Shown here piece by piece: positions 23,590-32,800 of a stretch of DNA of 35,684 bases. The position numbers and the translations under genes were made by a program. The stretch is from positions 1 through 35,684 of the forward strand of contig CAXBLG010000027.1 of assembly GCA_963976395.1 (NCBI GenBank), read 5' to 3'. Position 1 is the first letter of the stretch. The number at the start of each line of letters is the position of its first letter. This DNA comes from UBA11612 sp963976395. Lineage in GTDB: Bacteria > Pseudomonadota > Alphaproteobacteria > Rhodospirillales > Rhodospirillaceae. The notes under the pieces were generated by a model. That model ran no database searches and was not told the origin of the DNA. It was given only the letters and a program-made list of their open reading frames with translations.

Positions 23590-24652
23590 GTTGGCAATCC
23601 TCGAAGATTTTATAAAGAGCTGCGGCGGCAGGAGCCGTGTCGTAACGAGATTTCGCTTCAGTGAGTGCGCATTTACCCATAGATGCTTGCAGGTCGGCGT
23701 CTTTATAGAGCTGCACTAAATATGAATACCAATCGTCTGGGGTTGCGCAGTGAAAGCCTGTCACACCGTGGTCAATCATCTCCGCGGCAATGCCCACAGG
23801 TGAAACTAGCGCTGGCTTTCCTGATGCCATGTACTGAATAATTTTGTATCCGCTCTTTCCGCGGTTCCATGGGGTATCGTCAAGAGGGCAAAGGCCAACC
23901 GATAAGCGGGGCAAAACCTCCTCCTCTGCCGCTTCACTCCAAGTGACTCTATCTGCTGGAATTTCGAGAAATTGGTCTCTGCCCACACCGATAAATATGC
24001 ATTTGGCTTGATGGTCAGATAAAAATTGCATCAAGGGCTCGCGCACCAAGGGTAAAGACTGGCTCGCGGTAACGGGCGTGCCGATCCAGCCGATTTGAAA
24101 GTCAGCTTGTGTGTCGACCGCTGGTTTTTGGAATCGTTGTACGTCCACAGCGCTGGGAATTAAGTGTATATTGGTCGCCCCGACCTCGCTTGCGTACTCG
24201 GCAAGTGTCCTGTTTCCAACAACAACCGCATTTGCTTGTTGCATGAGGCTCTCGATCTTTTGCCCGTACGCCGCGCGTCCTAGCCATGACGTTAGGTTTT
24301 TGTAGTACAGGTGATGGGCATCATCGAAATCTACAACAAGCTTTCGGCCGCCAAGCAGTGTCTTTTCAAGAACAAATGGCATGAATGGCAACAACTCACG
24401 CTGCAGCCAGATGATATGGTCATCGCGTCCGTTGATTGTGTGCCAGAATCTTTGTGCCATTGCAGCAGCCACCATCAAAGGCGCACGCGACCTCCCTTCA
24501 TATAGGCGCGTGAGGTGATCGGGTGGTAGTAGAGGATGTACTGTGACCTGTGCTCCCAAGCGTTCAAGATGTGGGATGTACTGCAAAAATCTGACGCGGC
24601 TACTCGCGCCGCTGCGATCATATCGAGTGAAAGCAAGAATTTTCAGGGCCAT
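23582..24652 (-). CDS. Glycosyltransferase family 4-like protein
   Basis: A 356-residue GT-B fold protein. The N-terminal domain begins MALKILAFTRYDRSGASSRV and contains KLVVDFDDAHHLYY. The junction has VVVGNRTLAEYA followed by IHLIPSAVDVQRFQKP, the usual GT4 acceptor/donor boundary. The C-terminal domain has SVGLCPLDDTPWNRGKSGYK, then QYMASGKPALVSPVGIAAEM, the place where the retaining GT4 donor-site acidic residue normally lies, though the classic EX7E is not clear here. It probably adds a sugar to the growing polysaccharide. It sits 6 bases behind the GT2 gene and overlaps the ligase gene, so these three genes form one leftward operon. Donor and acceptor are unknown. Confidence 0.82.
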   Translation of the reverse strand: MALKILAFTRYDRSGASSRVRFLQYIPHLERLGAQVTVHPLLPPDHLTRLYEGRSRAPLMVAAAMAQRFWHTINGRDDHIIWLQRELLPFMPFVLEKTLLGGRKLVVDFDDAHHLYYKNLTSWLGRAAYGQKIESLMQQANAVVVGNRTLAEYASEVGATNIHLIPSAVDVQRFQKPAVDTQADFQIGWIGTPVTASQSLPLVREPLMQFLSDHQAKCIFIGVGRDQFLEIPADRVTWSEAAEEEVLPRLSVGLCPLDDTPWNRGKSGYKIIQYMASGKPALVSPVGIAAEMIDHGVTGFHCATPDDWYSYLVQLYKDADLQASMGKCALTEAKSRYDTAPAAAALYKIFEDCQRA

Positions 24653-24658
24653 GATACT

Positions 24659-25624
24659 TTAAACGATGCCCTTATGAGAGGTTCTGCTCGCCAGTCGCGA
24701 AATTGCCTCTGGAAATGAGTTGGTTAGCAAGATTCGATAGGCTTTGCACACCCCGCGTAAGCCAACAGCCCCGCGGCCGATAACAGCCTGTGCAAGGCGC
24801 GTTGGGAGCTCCAACAAGATGGTGGTCGCAGCAAGTAGAATCTGCGCGCCGCGACCAAAATGAATGCCGGTATATATCAGGCGGCTGCGGATGTGCAGGG
24901 CCAGCGCTAAGCCAGTGTCCTGTGAGCTAGAAGCGCGGCCAATATGCATCACTTGAGCGATCTTCAGATAATAACATCTTGAAGCCAAGCTCTGCGCCCG
25001 CGTGCACAAATCCACATCTTCGTAGTATAAGAAAAATCTCTCATCAAATCCGTCCAGCGCGGTAAATAGTGAACGCCGAATAAACAGAGCGGCTCCCATC
25101 ACCTGGCCTACGTCACGACTTTCGGCGTGATCGGCCAGGGATAAAAAGGGGTAGCCGGTGCCTTTGAAAACCGTATGGGCCCCTACTGACCTGAGAAGAA
25201 GATCGGTCAACGTTGGAGTCCGTGAACAAGAGCGGACAACTTTACCATCTCCATCGATGATTGTAGGGCCAACAATGCCAATATCCGCGGTGGCGGGGTC
25301 GGTGAACACTTTGTGGCAGGTCTTTAGAACCCCTGGTGCAAGGGTGGCATCCGGGTTTAGAAATAGAATCACATCTGCGGCCCCGAGTGCGGCCCCTTGG
25401 TTGCTCGCAGCGCCGAATCCGGAGTTTGCAGCATTGTCCACAATAGTAACGTCACCGGCCGCCAAAATTGTCTGCTCGAAAGCTTTGTCTTCATCACCGT
25501 TATTGACGACGATGACTTTCACCTTGATGCCGTCATGACGCGCGATTTGATGTGCGGTCCGCACGCAATTGACAGTGTGGGGCGCAGACCTATAGTTCAC
25601 AATTACAACGTCAATATCCGTCAT
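24659..25624 (-). CDS. Family 2 glycosyltransferase, rhamnosyltransferase-like
   Basis: A 321-residue GT-A fold protein. It opens TDIDVVIVNYRSAPHTVNCV and has ANSGFGAASNQGAALGAADV, then LFLNPDATLAPGV, where the NPD stands for the metal-binding DXD. The FFLYYEDVDLCTRAQS block carries the catalytic ED. The arrangement matches WbbL-type rhamnosyltransferases. Since the neighbouring rfbCBDA makes dTDP-L-rhamnose, that sugar is the likely donor (inference). The C-terminal 80 residues include an amphipathic, Arg-rich stretch that may bind the membrane. It is first in the leftward operon and diverges from another GT2 gene across 52 bases. Confidence 0.85.
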   Translation of the reverse strand: MTDIDVVIVNYRSAPHTVNCVRTAHQIARHDGIKVKVIVVNNGDEDKAFEQTILAAGDVTIVDNAANSGFGAASNQGAALGAADVILFLNPDATLAPGVLKTCHKVFTDPATADIGIVGPTIIDGDGKVVRSCSRTPTLTDLLLRSVGAHTVFKGTGYPFLSLADHAESRDVGQVMGAALFIRRSLFTALDGFDERFFLYYEDVDLCTRAQSLASRCYYLKIAQVMHIGRASSSQDTGLALALHIRSRLIYTGIHFGRGAQILLAATTILLELPTRLAQAVIGRGAVGLRGVCKAYRILLTNSFPEAISRLASRTSHKGIV

Positions 25625-25676
25625 TTTATCTCAAGGAGTTGCTTTTGGCGTCAGACCGGCAGGATTGTATGCGCAC

Positions 25677-26666
25677 ATGAGCACCAGAACCAGCCCACGA
25701 GTGAGTGTTGTTGTCGTGAGCTACAACTCTTCTGAAACCCTTCTGCGGTGTTTCGATTGTCTTTCCGCGCAAACCTATAGTGATTTCCAGGTCGTTTTGG
25801 TCGACAACGCATCACAGGTGTCGCCAGGTGAATTTCTATCGCGTCTCACAATGCCTGTGACCTATCTGGAAATGACCAACAACTTAGGTTTTGCGCAGGC
25901 CATGAACATTGGGCTTGAGGCGTCAGATAGTCCGCTGCTTGTTGCACTTAATCCAGATGCCTTTCCGCACCCGAATTGGTTGGAAGCGCTTGTGACGGCG
26001 TCCGATGAGCATAACAATATTGCCGCTTTTGGGTCTTTGCAGATTAGTGCCGCTGATAGTGAATGTATTGACGGTTATGGTGATCACTACCTGATTTCGG
26101 GACAAGCGTGGCGTGGACAATCGAGACCGAAACCCGAAGCCCGACATATTGATCACTGTTTCGGCGTTTGTGCTGCTGGCGCTTTGTACCGAACGGCTGC
26201 GTTGCGTGAAATAGGCGGATTCGATCAACGATTCTTCTGTTTTTACGAAGACATTGATGTGTCTTTTCGGCTACGGCTCGCTGGGTATGGGTGTGCCGTC
26301 GTGCCGACTGCAGTCATCGATCATATTGGTGGGGCAAGTTTTGTCGGAAAGTCGGATTTCGCTGAATATCTAATCGCTCGTAATCAATGGTGGGTATTGA
26401 TAAGAAATATGCCGACTTTGCTGTTAATCGTTGCAGTTCCGGGATTTGCTCTCATTCAAATTACAGCGATGATCAAGTCGCGTCGACCGGCTCGTTTAAA
26501 AGGGCTTTGGGAATCCTTGCGTCGTACGCGAGAGTTTCTACCCTCTCGGCGGCACATACAAACGAAGCGGAAAATTTCCGCGCTACAAGTGGCGCGATAC
26601 TTGAGCTGGAACCCTTGCGATTTTCGACGGAAGACATCGCCCAGCATTAGGGCGGAGTTATACTAA
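25677..26666 (+). CDS. Family 2 glycosyltransferase, rhamnosyltransferase-like
   Basis: A 329-residue protein beginning MSTRTSPRVSVVVVSYNSSE. GT2 landmarks are NNLGFAQAMNIGLEAS, LVALNPDAFPHPNW and RFFCFYEDIDVSFRLRLAGY. A hydrophobic segment near residues 245-270 (LLLIVAVPGFALIQI) and a basic C-terminal tail suggest membrane association. It resembles the leftward GT2 across the 52-base gap, so the two may be distant paralogues adding different linkages. The ATG at 25677 is used; a TTG at 25665 is in frame. Ribosome binding site is weak. It ends in a 9-base overlap with the facing Wzt gene. Donor is unknown, dTDP-rhamnose plausible. Confidence 0.83.
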   Translation: MSTRTSPRVSVVVVSYNSSETLLRCFDCLSAQTYSDFQVVLVDNASQVSPGEFLSRLTMPVTYLEMTNNLGFAQAMNIGLEASDSPLLVALNPDAFPHPNWLEALVTASDEHNNIAAFGSLQISAADSECIDGYGDHYLISGQAWRGQSRPKPEARHIDHCFGVCAAGALYRTAALREIGGFDQRFFCFYEDIDVSFRLRLAGYGCAVVPTAVIDHIGGASFVGKSDFAEYLIARNQWWVLIRNMPTLLLIVAVPGFALIQITAMIKSRRPARLKGLWESLRRTREFLPSRRHIQTKRKISALQVARYLSWNPCDFRRKTSPSIRAELY

Positions 26667-28070
26667 CTGGCTGTCACTAGAAATTTTGCGATCAATCGCG
26701 ACAAGCTGCATGTCAACACCTACGAGCGCTCGGCGCGAGGAACTCGATAGCACTTCAAAAATCACCGCATCGTGCATCCAATGTCTTTGGATGTGGTCGG
26801 CCATGGTGCCGTCGGCGAGGGCAACTGTCAGGGCGTAGCTACCTTTCGCAAGAGCCGGCCATTTAAATCTGAAGCGGGCCGCCACGCGTTCACCGGCCGC
26901 AATAGCAGGTTGCTGTACATCTTCCCAAAAGGTGTTCTCGCCCAAAAGAAGCTGGCCAAGACGGTCTTTGATATAGAATCCAAAGATAGGCTTGCTCACA
27001 AGAGTGTCGGTTTGCACGATAATGCGGAGATCAACTTCTTGGCCTTCGGGCACCTGCGTGAGGCGCGTTCCTTGTCTAGGGTCAAATAGGCCGGCATCAA
27101 CGATTTCCGCGCCGCCGCTGCCGAACGCACTAGCTGCGGGGTTGAATGCCGAGCAACTGGTTATTCCGGGTCTTGATTCTTCCGGCGGGGCTGAAGCAGT
27201 GAATAGAACATGTTGATTTGCGTCCGCGCCGTGATTGCCCGGCAACTCAGATGGCGGAGATGCTTCAGAATTTTGAGTTACTCCAGTCTGCGCAGGGCGA
27301 TCGAAAAGCGAAGCAACGTATTGTTCGCAAACGCGTACAGCGTCGCCCTCTGCCTGGACACGGCCATGATCAAGCCAAATAGCACGGTCGCATAAGCCTG
27401 TTACCGCACCAACATCGTGACTAACGAAGAGGATAGAGCCCTTCTTTTTGAACTCCTTCAGATAGCGCATACATTTTTGCGTGAAGCGGGCATCTCCCAC
27501 AGCCAAGGCTTCATCGATGATGAGCAGATCCGCGTCCACATGGGCGGCGACAGAAAAGGCCAGGCGCATGAACATGCCGCTGGAGTAAGTGCGGACAGCT
27601 CTGTCGATAAACTCACCGAGCTCTGAGAAAGCAATGATGTCGTCCATGCGGTCTCGGAGTTGTCGTTCGCTCAGCCCCAGAATTGTACCGTTGAGCAATA
27701 TATTTTCACGGCCGGTAAAATCGGGCTCGAATCCCGCGCCAAGTTCCAATAGCGCGGCAATACGTCCACTAACCGCTATTGTGCCTGTTGTAGGAGGGAC
27801 CGTGCCGGTGACCAACTGAAGGAGCGTTGATTTTCCGGCGCCATTCTGTCCGATAATACCGACGGTTTCGCCGCGCGCGACGCGGAAAGAAACGTTTTTT
27901 AAAGCCTCAAAGCGGGGGTAAGTCCGCCACGGCATTAGCAAGTGCATGAGCCGTTCTGACGACCGGCGATAGAGGGCATAGCCTTTAGAGACGTCATCGG
28001 CGACGACCACGAAATCGCCGTTTTCGCTAGCTTGTGCGTCGGGCGGTAGATTCTCGGTTTTAAAGGACAT
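26658..28070 (-). CDS. wzt: ABC transporter ATPase of polysaccharide export with C-terminal carbohydrate-binding-type domain (Wzt-like)
   Basis: A 470-residue ATPase of the O-antigen/teichoic-acid exporter class. Walker A is GIIGQNGAGKST (71-82), the signature is YSSGM (162-166), and Walker B is DLLIIDEALAVGD (181-193). The first 55 residues carry the usual DVSKGYALYRRSSERLMHLL stretch. Beyond residue 260 comes a low-complexity linker, then about 150 residues from ITSCSAFNPAAS to ALVGVDMQLVAI that match the Wzt C-terminal beta-sandwich fold, which in E. coli O9a-type systems binds the modified non-reducing end of the glycan. The ATG at 28070 overlaps the permease stop by 11 bases; the frame is open upstream without reason to use it. 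Energises export with the permease behind which it lies. Confidence 0.9.
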   Translation of the reverse strand: MSFKTENLPPDAQASENGDFVVVADDVSKGYALYRRSSERLMHLLMPWRTYPRFEALKNVSFRVARGETVGIIGQNGAGKSTLLQLVTGTVPPTTGTIAVSGRIAALLELGAGFEPDFTGRENILLNGTILGLSERQLRDRMDDIIAFSELGEFIDRAVRTYSSGMFMRLAFSVAAHVDADLLIIDEALAVGDARFTQKCMRYLKEFKKKGSILFVSHDVGAVTGLCDRAIWLDHGRVQAEGDAVRVCEQYVASLFDRPAQTGVTQNSEASPPSELPGNHGADANQHVLFTASAPPEESRPGITSCSAFNPAASAFGSGGAEIVDAGLFDPRQGTRLTQVPEGQEVDLRIIVQTDTLVSKPIFGFYIKDRLGQLLLGENTFWEDVQQPAIAAGERVAARFRFKWPALAKGSYALTVALADGTMADHIQRHWMHDAVIFEVLSSSSRRALVGVDMQLVAIDRKISSDSQLV

Positions 28071-28908
28071 CAGCAAAATTTGCGCGAGCGTGACGGAAAA
28101 AAGCAAGGCCTGCGGATGCGATGAGCCATGCGACAACTAGATAAAGACCAAGACCCATCCAGTTCGGCGGCTGACCTTCCAGCAGAACAAGGCGAGCCTG
28201 AATAACGATGAAGGTTATCGGGTTAAGCATAATCAATGTCTGCAGTGCCGGACTTAGGCGGTCGGTCGCATAAAATACGGGCGAGATAAATAACGCGCCG
28301 GTCATCAGCAGGCCGACCATGTGCACAATGTCGCGGAAATACACGCCAATGGCGGCCAAAATCCAAGAAAGTCCGGTGAGTAGGAGCACAAATGGCATCA
28401 ATACCAGAGGCAGAAGTAAAGCGGTTATGGGCACATTCCTTTCAAGCACTAAAAGCGCCACGAGCAAAACCCCAGTATTCACAAGAGCATGAAAAACAGC
28501 ATTGCCGACAACCACGGGCGGTAGGATTTCCAATGGGAAAACTGCCCGTTTGACGAGATTGGTGTGTTCCACAATAGCCAGGGGTGCTTGACCCATGATT
28601 TCTGCAAACACCCAAAAGACAATCAGTCCGCTAAACAGATGTAGGCTAAAGCCATAGGTGCTTGAGTCGGTCCCGCTGCCCCAGCGACTCTCCATGACCA
28701 CCCCGAACACAAAGGTGTAAATACCTAGCGTGACGAGTGGGACGATAATGGTCCACAGCAACCCAAAGGAGCTGAGACGGTAGCGGCGCAAAATCGCGCG
28801 AACTAAGAATTGGCGTAACGCAACGCGTTGACGCACCAAAAGCACGAACGGAACGAATATGGCCAGCATGTCGATTTTGCCCGCGGCTGGTGACCTGATT
28901 GTGCCCAT
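28060..28908 (-). CDS. wzm: ABC-2 type polysaccharide export permease (Wzm-like)
   Basis: About 282 residues with six hydrophobic segments, the size and layout of Wzm/TagG permeases. The cytoplasmic N-terminal helix RQRVALRQFLVRAILRRYRL precedes the first membrane span (LLWTIIVPLVTLGIYTFVFG). The conserved loop SGLIVFWVFAEIMGQAPLAI and the block LFISPVFYATDRL are typical. It forms the membrane channel through which the finished lipid-linked glycan crosses the inner membrane. The ATG at 28908 is used; a TTG two codons upstream is possible. It starts 8 bases after the preceding GT2 and overlaps wzt by 11 bases. Confidence 0.9.
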   Translation of the reverse strand: MGTIRSPAAGKIDMLAIFVPFVLLVRQRVALRQFLVRAILRRYRLSSFGLLWTIIVPLVTLGIYTFVFGVVMESRWGSGTDSSTYGFSLHLFSGLIVFWVFAEIMGQAPLAIVEHTNLVKRAVFPLEILPPVVVGNAVFHALVNTGVLLVALLVLERNVPITALLLPLVLMPFVLLLTGLSWILAAIGVYFRDIVHMVGLLMTGALFISPVFYATDRLSPALQTLIMLNPITFIVIQARLVLLEGQPPNWMGLGLYLVVAWLIASAGLAFFRHARANFADVL

Positions 28909-28916
28909 TGCCAAGT

Positions 28917-29834
28917 TTACACTTCGGTGTTGGCGGCGGTTCGCCGTCTTGTGAATGCGCTAAGCCAGCCCGACGAAAACCGCCCAAGCACATCGTGGAT
29001 GGTGAGTGGGGTTTCGGAAGCAGGCAATCCGAGCATCCTCTGAACAGACACCGAAACATCGGTGGAGCGTCGTCTTTCTTCGATGGTCGTTTTCACTTTC
29101 ATGTACCGAGCTAGAGCTTGACCTGAGAGTCCGCCCTCGGTCGGGACAGTATTGCTACCATCTGTCTTATAATAATAGTCGCCGATGCATGTTCCAATAA
29201 GGCCAAAATCGGAGCGGTATTTCGCGCAAATGCGCAGCAACACATCGTAGTCTTCTTCCATCGCGAGCGAGGTATTGAACTGCAAGACGTCTTTCGAAAC
29301 GTGCTCGTGATCTATGAGATAGCTATGCAGCGGGCAAAAATTTCCGCGAAACAAATCAAGCAGATCCGACCCACCGAACGGGGGGGTTACTTTGCTCTCA
29401 GCGTAGAGGAATTGGTCGTACACGTTTAAGCGCATGACCCTCACGTTGGCAAAAGCAATGGCGGCACCAGTATTCTTTAAGCGCGCCGCGAGGAGCTGAT
29501 ACGCCTCTGGATAGAGCACGTCGTCATAGTCAAGAAAAGCCAAGTAGCCGCCGTCAGCATGCTGTACACCAAGATTAAGAAGATTTGCCCGTGCATCCGT
29601 AGGCTTCGGGTCTTCGTAATTTAGCGCCGACAACGTGATGCCATCATCTCTCTCTATGAGGGGGTTAAGAGCATCTGTTACAGCTGCGATGTCCCCCGCT
29701 GAAAACCGTTGCAGAGTCAGTATAATATGAATTGGTCGGTAAGATTGTCCGACAAGCGAAAACACGCACCGCCTAAGTTCCGGCAAGCGCGCGACATCAT
29801 GAAGCCGCACGACGGTATTAATTTGACTCAACAC
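28917..29834 (-). CDS. Family 2 glycosyltransferase
   Basis: A 305-residue GT-A protein when started at the GTG at 29834. The frame is open to 29942, but that extra part overlaps the end of the large fusion gene; the GTG lies 4 bases after that gene's stop and has GGTGA just in front. The nucleotide-binding start is INTVVRLHDVARLPELRRCV, the metal-binding segment is FLDYDDVLYPEAY (100-112), and AMEEDYDVLL (191-200) carries the acceptor-site acidic residues. This is a classic inverting GT2, unlike the two rhamnosyltransferase-like ones, since it has a true DXDD. Position between the giant fusion and wzm suggests it works on the same exported glycan. Substrate unknown. Confidence 0.82.
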   Translation of the reverse strand: MLSQINTVVRLHDVARLPELRRCVFSLVGQSYRPIHIILTLQRFSAGDIAAVTDALNPLIERDDGITLSALNYEDPKPTDARANLLNLGVQHADGGYLAFLDYDDVLYPEAYQLLAARLKNTGAAIAFANVRVMRLNVYDQFLYAESKVTPPFGGSDLLDLFRGNFCPLHSYLIDHEHVSKDVLQFNTSLAMEEDYDVLLRICAKYRSDFGLIGTCIGDYYYKTDGSNTVPTEGGLSGQALARYMKVKTTIEERRRSTDVSVSVQRMLGLPASETPLTIHDVLGRFSSGWLSAFTRRRTAANTEV

Positions 29835-29838
29835 GCAA

Positions 29839-32800
29839 TCACCATCGTGTCTCGGAAAAGCTGAGTTGATGGTCAAAGTCGGGTATGTGCCCCCACTCAT
29901 CTGGGACGCGGGTTGGTTGCGCATCTGTTGGCTCAAATCCAATGGCTTTCAATTCTAAATTTAGCCATTTTTCGAATTTGGGGTTGTTCCATTTGCGCGC
30001 AAGAAGAATTCCGGAGTTAAAAATCACTTTCAGACGTGTTGGGTCTGGTTTGCGATTGGTCACTGCGTGCAAGAATAAGGCTCGCGGGCAAATTCGAACA
30101 GCAAAGCCGCTGGCCCGCGCACGCCAGGACAAGTCCACATCTTCGCAATACATGAAGAAGGCATCGTCAAAACCGCCAATCGCCTCATAAAGTTGATTGG
30201 GAATGGCGAGACATGCGCCCGACGCCCAGGGCGTCTCAAACGTGAACGGGTCGTATGTTTTTGGATGCTCATCTGGAAATTGAATAGCTTCAATTAAGGC
30301 GCGGCCGTTATGAGCGTGCATCATTTGGACGAGCGCTCCGATGGCATCTGGATGAAAGGAACCGTCGGGATTTGCTGCGATATAGATGTCGGCGTTATTC
30401 GAAAATGCTTCGGCCATCAGGCGGTTGTGCGCTTTTCCAAAACCCACATTACCTTCGGTTTTCATATGAAAAATGCTCTCGTCCTCTCCGGCGGCGGCCG
30501 AGGATGCGTCACCATTGTCGACGACGTATATGCGCGCCTTTGCGTTCAATCCCGCTATTATGAGCGCTTGTCGGGCACTATTCACTATGCTGCGTACCTG
30601 TTTAGCGGTGTTATTATAAGTGACGATTCCGACCACAACATTGGTCGCCGCATTTACAGGTGTTTTGCTGCCAAGAGCCCTTTCTTGAAGGCGTGCAATT
30701 AAGCTTTTCGCAGGTGCTACTGGCGGCGGATGAATTGTTCGGGGGGCGGGTGTTGTAGGGTCTGTTAGCGTCAGCGTGTGTTCGCTCATAAATTTGTCGA
30801 GATCGCCAGGGCTGTCGATGGAGATGATCGCGGGCGTATGTTCGAAAAGAGACGGGTGAGAAATTTTTATCCACTTGAAGCTGGCGCGCTCACAGACATA
30901 AAAATATAGCCGTTCGATCGCATGAGCTAAGGTGCCGTCGATTTGTTTGTTTTCTTTATCGAAATCGTCGAATTCTAAATTGAGATCAAGCAAGGGTTTC
31001 AAAGCAGATGACCGAGCCCAAAACATAGAGCCTGACGGAAAGTCGAGAACCTTGTCGTCAGACATCACGATTCCCATACGTCGCGCGAGAGCGTCCGCAG
31101 CCTTAAAGTTTCCGCCCCAATTCACCCATTGTCGCATGGGTTCGAAATGCTGGGACGCGATGATCCCAAGATCGGGCCGCTGGTAAAATGCTGAAAACAC
31201 GCTATTCACGATCTCGGGAGATCCAAGCAAATTTTCCAACAAGAAACCACGCCAGTTGGCTAGAGCGCTGGCGTGATCAGATGCTTTCGAATGGATGTGC
31301 AGGACATATTCATGGGAGTCATAGATGTCCTTAAACGTAAGTAGTTTGGGCGCTATGTCGCGGCCACGATTTTCCGTTATGCGTATTTCCACACTGCCAT
31401 GTGACCAATCCTTAAAGAATGCTTCAAGGGCTGCCTTTTTGGCAGCGGTGTTTGTGGATATGAAAAGATCAAAAGGGAAAGAAATATTCGCTAGATATCT
31501 CTGAAACTCAGGTGCCATGCTTTCGTAAAATAGATGACAAATAACGGCAAGCTTTGGGGCATTTGTGAGTGATTGTGCGTGATCGAATGGGACTGCAACG
31601 CTGTAGTCAATTTCAAAAGGTCGCGCTACTTCCTTTAAAGGCTTCTGTCTCTGTAAGAGAAGGGCGTCAGCGCTCTCGCGCCGGCGTTGGCTTTCCCATT
31701 TACGGTATACGGATGTTGATTGGAAAAGAGTCGGCGCAATTCGAAATGAAACATCGACCAGTTTTTTCTTCGCAACCTGCGGCAATGGAATGTGGTGATA
31801 GAGAAAGCGAGCGCTTGCCTTGGTAAGGTGGCGTATAGTCTGCGTGACTTGCTTAGGAAAACGGCGTGCAATTCGGATTGGCGCCGTAAGGCGCCAACTT
31901 GTCGAGTTCTTGAGCGACTGCAAGGCCTGCTTTTGCGCATTCAGTTGGCGCGTTAGGTCGTCAAGCTGAGCAGTAAGTATGCTGTTGTGCTCCCATTGAA
32001 CTTCAAGACGTCTCCCGGCTTCTTTTAGTGAGTCTTCCAATGCGGAAGATTCTGCCATCAGAGCGGTTTCCCGGCTAGTCAGCCTGCGCACTTCCGACTC
32101 TGAGGTTTTTAGATTCACATCCAAAGCATCTGCCAAAGCATCTGCACGTTCTTTTTGAGCGGTGATTTCGCCCTTAAGCTGGATTTGAATTTCCCGGCCG
32201 ACTAAGTCGGCCTTGAACGCACCGCCGAGACGGCTGTAGGCATGTCGAATATCAGTTGGAACATTGGGCTCGCGTACCGCAGTAAAAAAGTCGACCATAT
32301 CGGGAGGCAGATCTGAGCCGAAGCCCAGCACTCCCAGTCCGTGTCCATGCAGAAACTCGAAAGATGGGAATTCTTTTCGCAGTTCTTCCCAGAGCCGGAA
32401 GACACCGAAATTTCGCTCTCGTACGTTCGTATCATGGAACAAAATAATAGCGCGCTCCGATAACTTCGGACGCCACGTTTCAAAATCGTGCTTTACATCT
32501 TCATAAAAATGCAAGCCGTCGATATGAAGGAGATCAATTGAGCCATCGCTGAAGTGCTCGACCGCATCGTCAAAGGTGGAGCGGACAAGACGGGAAAAAG
32601 CAGCGTAGTGGGCGTCATTATACTCTGACACCCGCTGAAAGAACGCCTCGTCATAAAATCCGGTGTGCTCGTCACCCCTCCATGTATCTACAGCGTAGCA
32701 TTGAGTGGAGAGGGAGAAAGCTTTCACGGCTTGGCAAAAGGCGAAGTAGGAGTACCCGCCATGAGTGCCTAATTCTACCAGTGTGCGTGGTTTGTGGTGT

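Noticed and set aside
23042..23719. A 225-codon rightward open frame opposite the ligase and GT4 genes
   Set aside because: It spans the junction of two clear minus-strand genes and its translation is a basic, Arg/Thr-rich shadow with no domain.
28071..28136. Upstream extension of the Wzt-like ATPase by 22 codons
   Set aside because: It would overlap the permease gene further and adds nothing that resembles the family; MSFKTEN at 28070 is a normal beginning.
29835..29942. Upstream extension of the third GT2 gene
   Set aside because: The extra 36 residues are a frame-shifted reading of the end of the giant fusion gene and the GT2 fold begins only after them.
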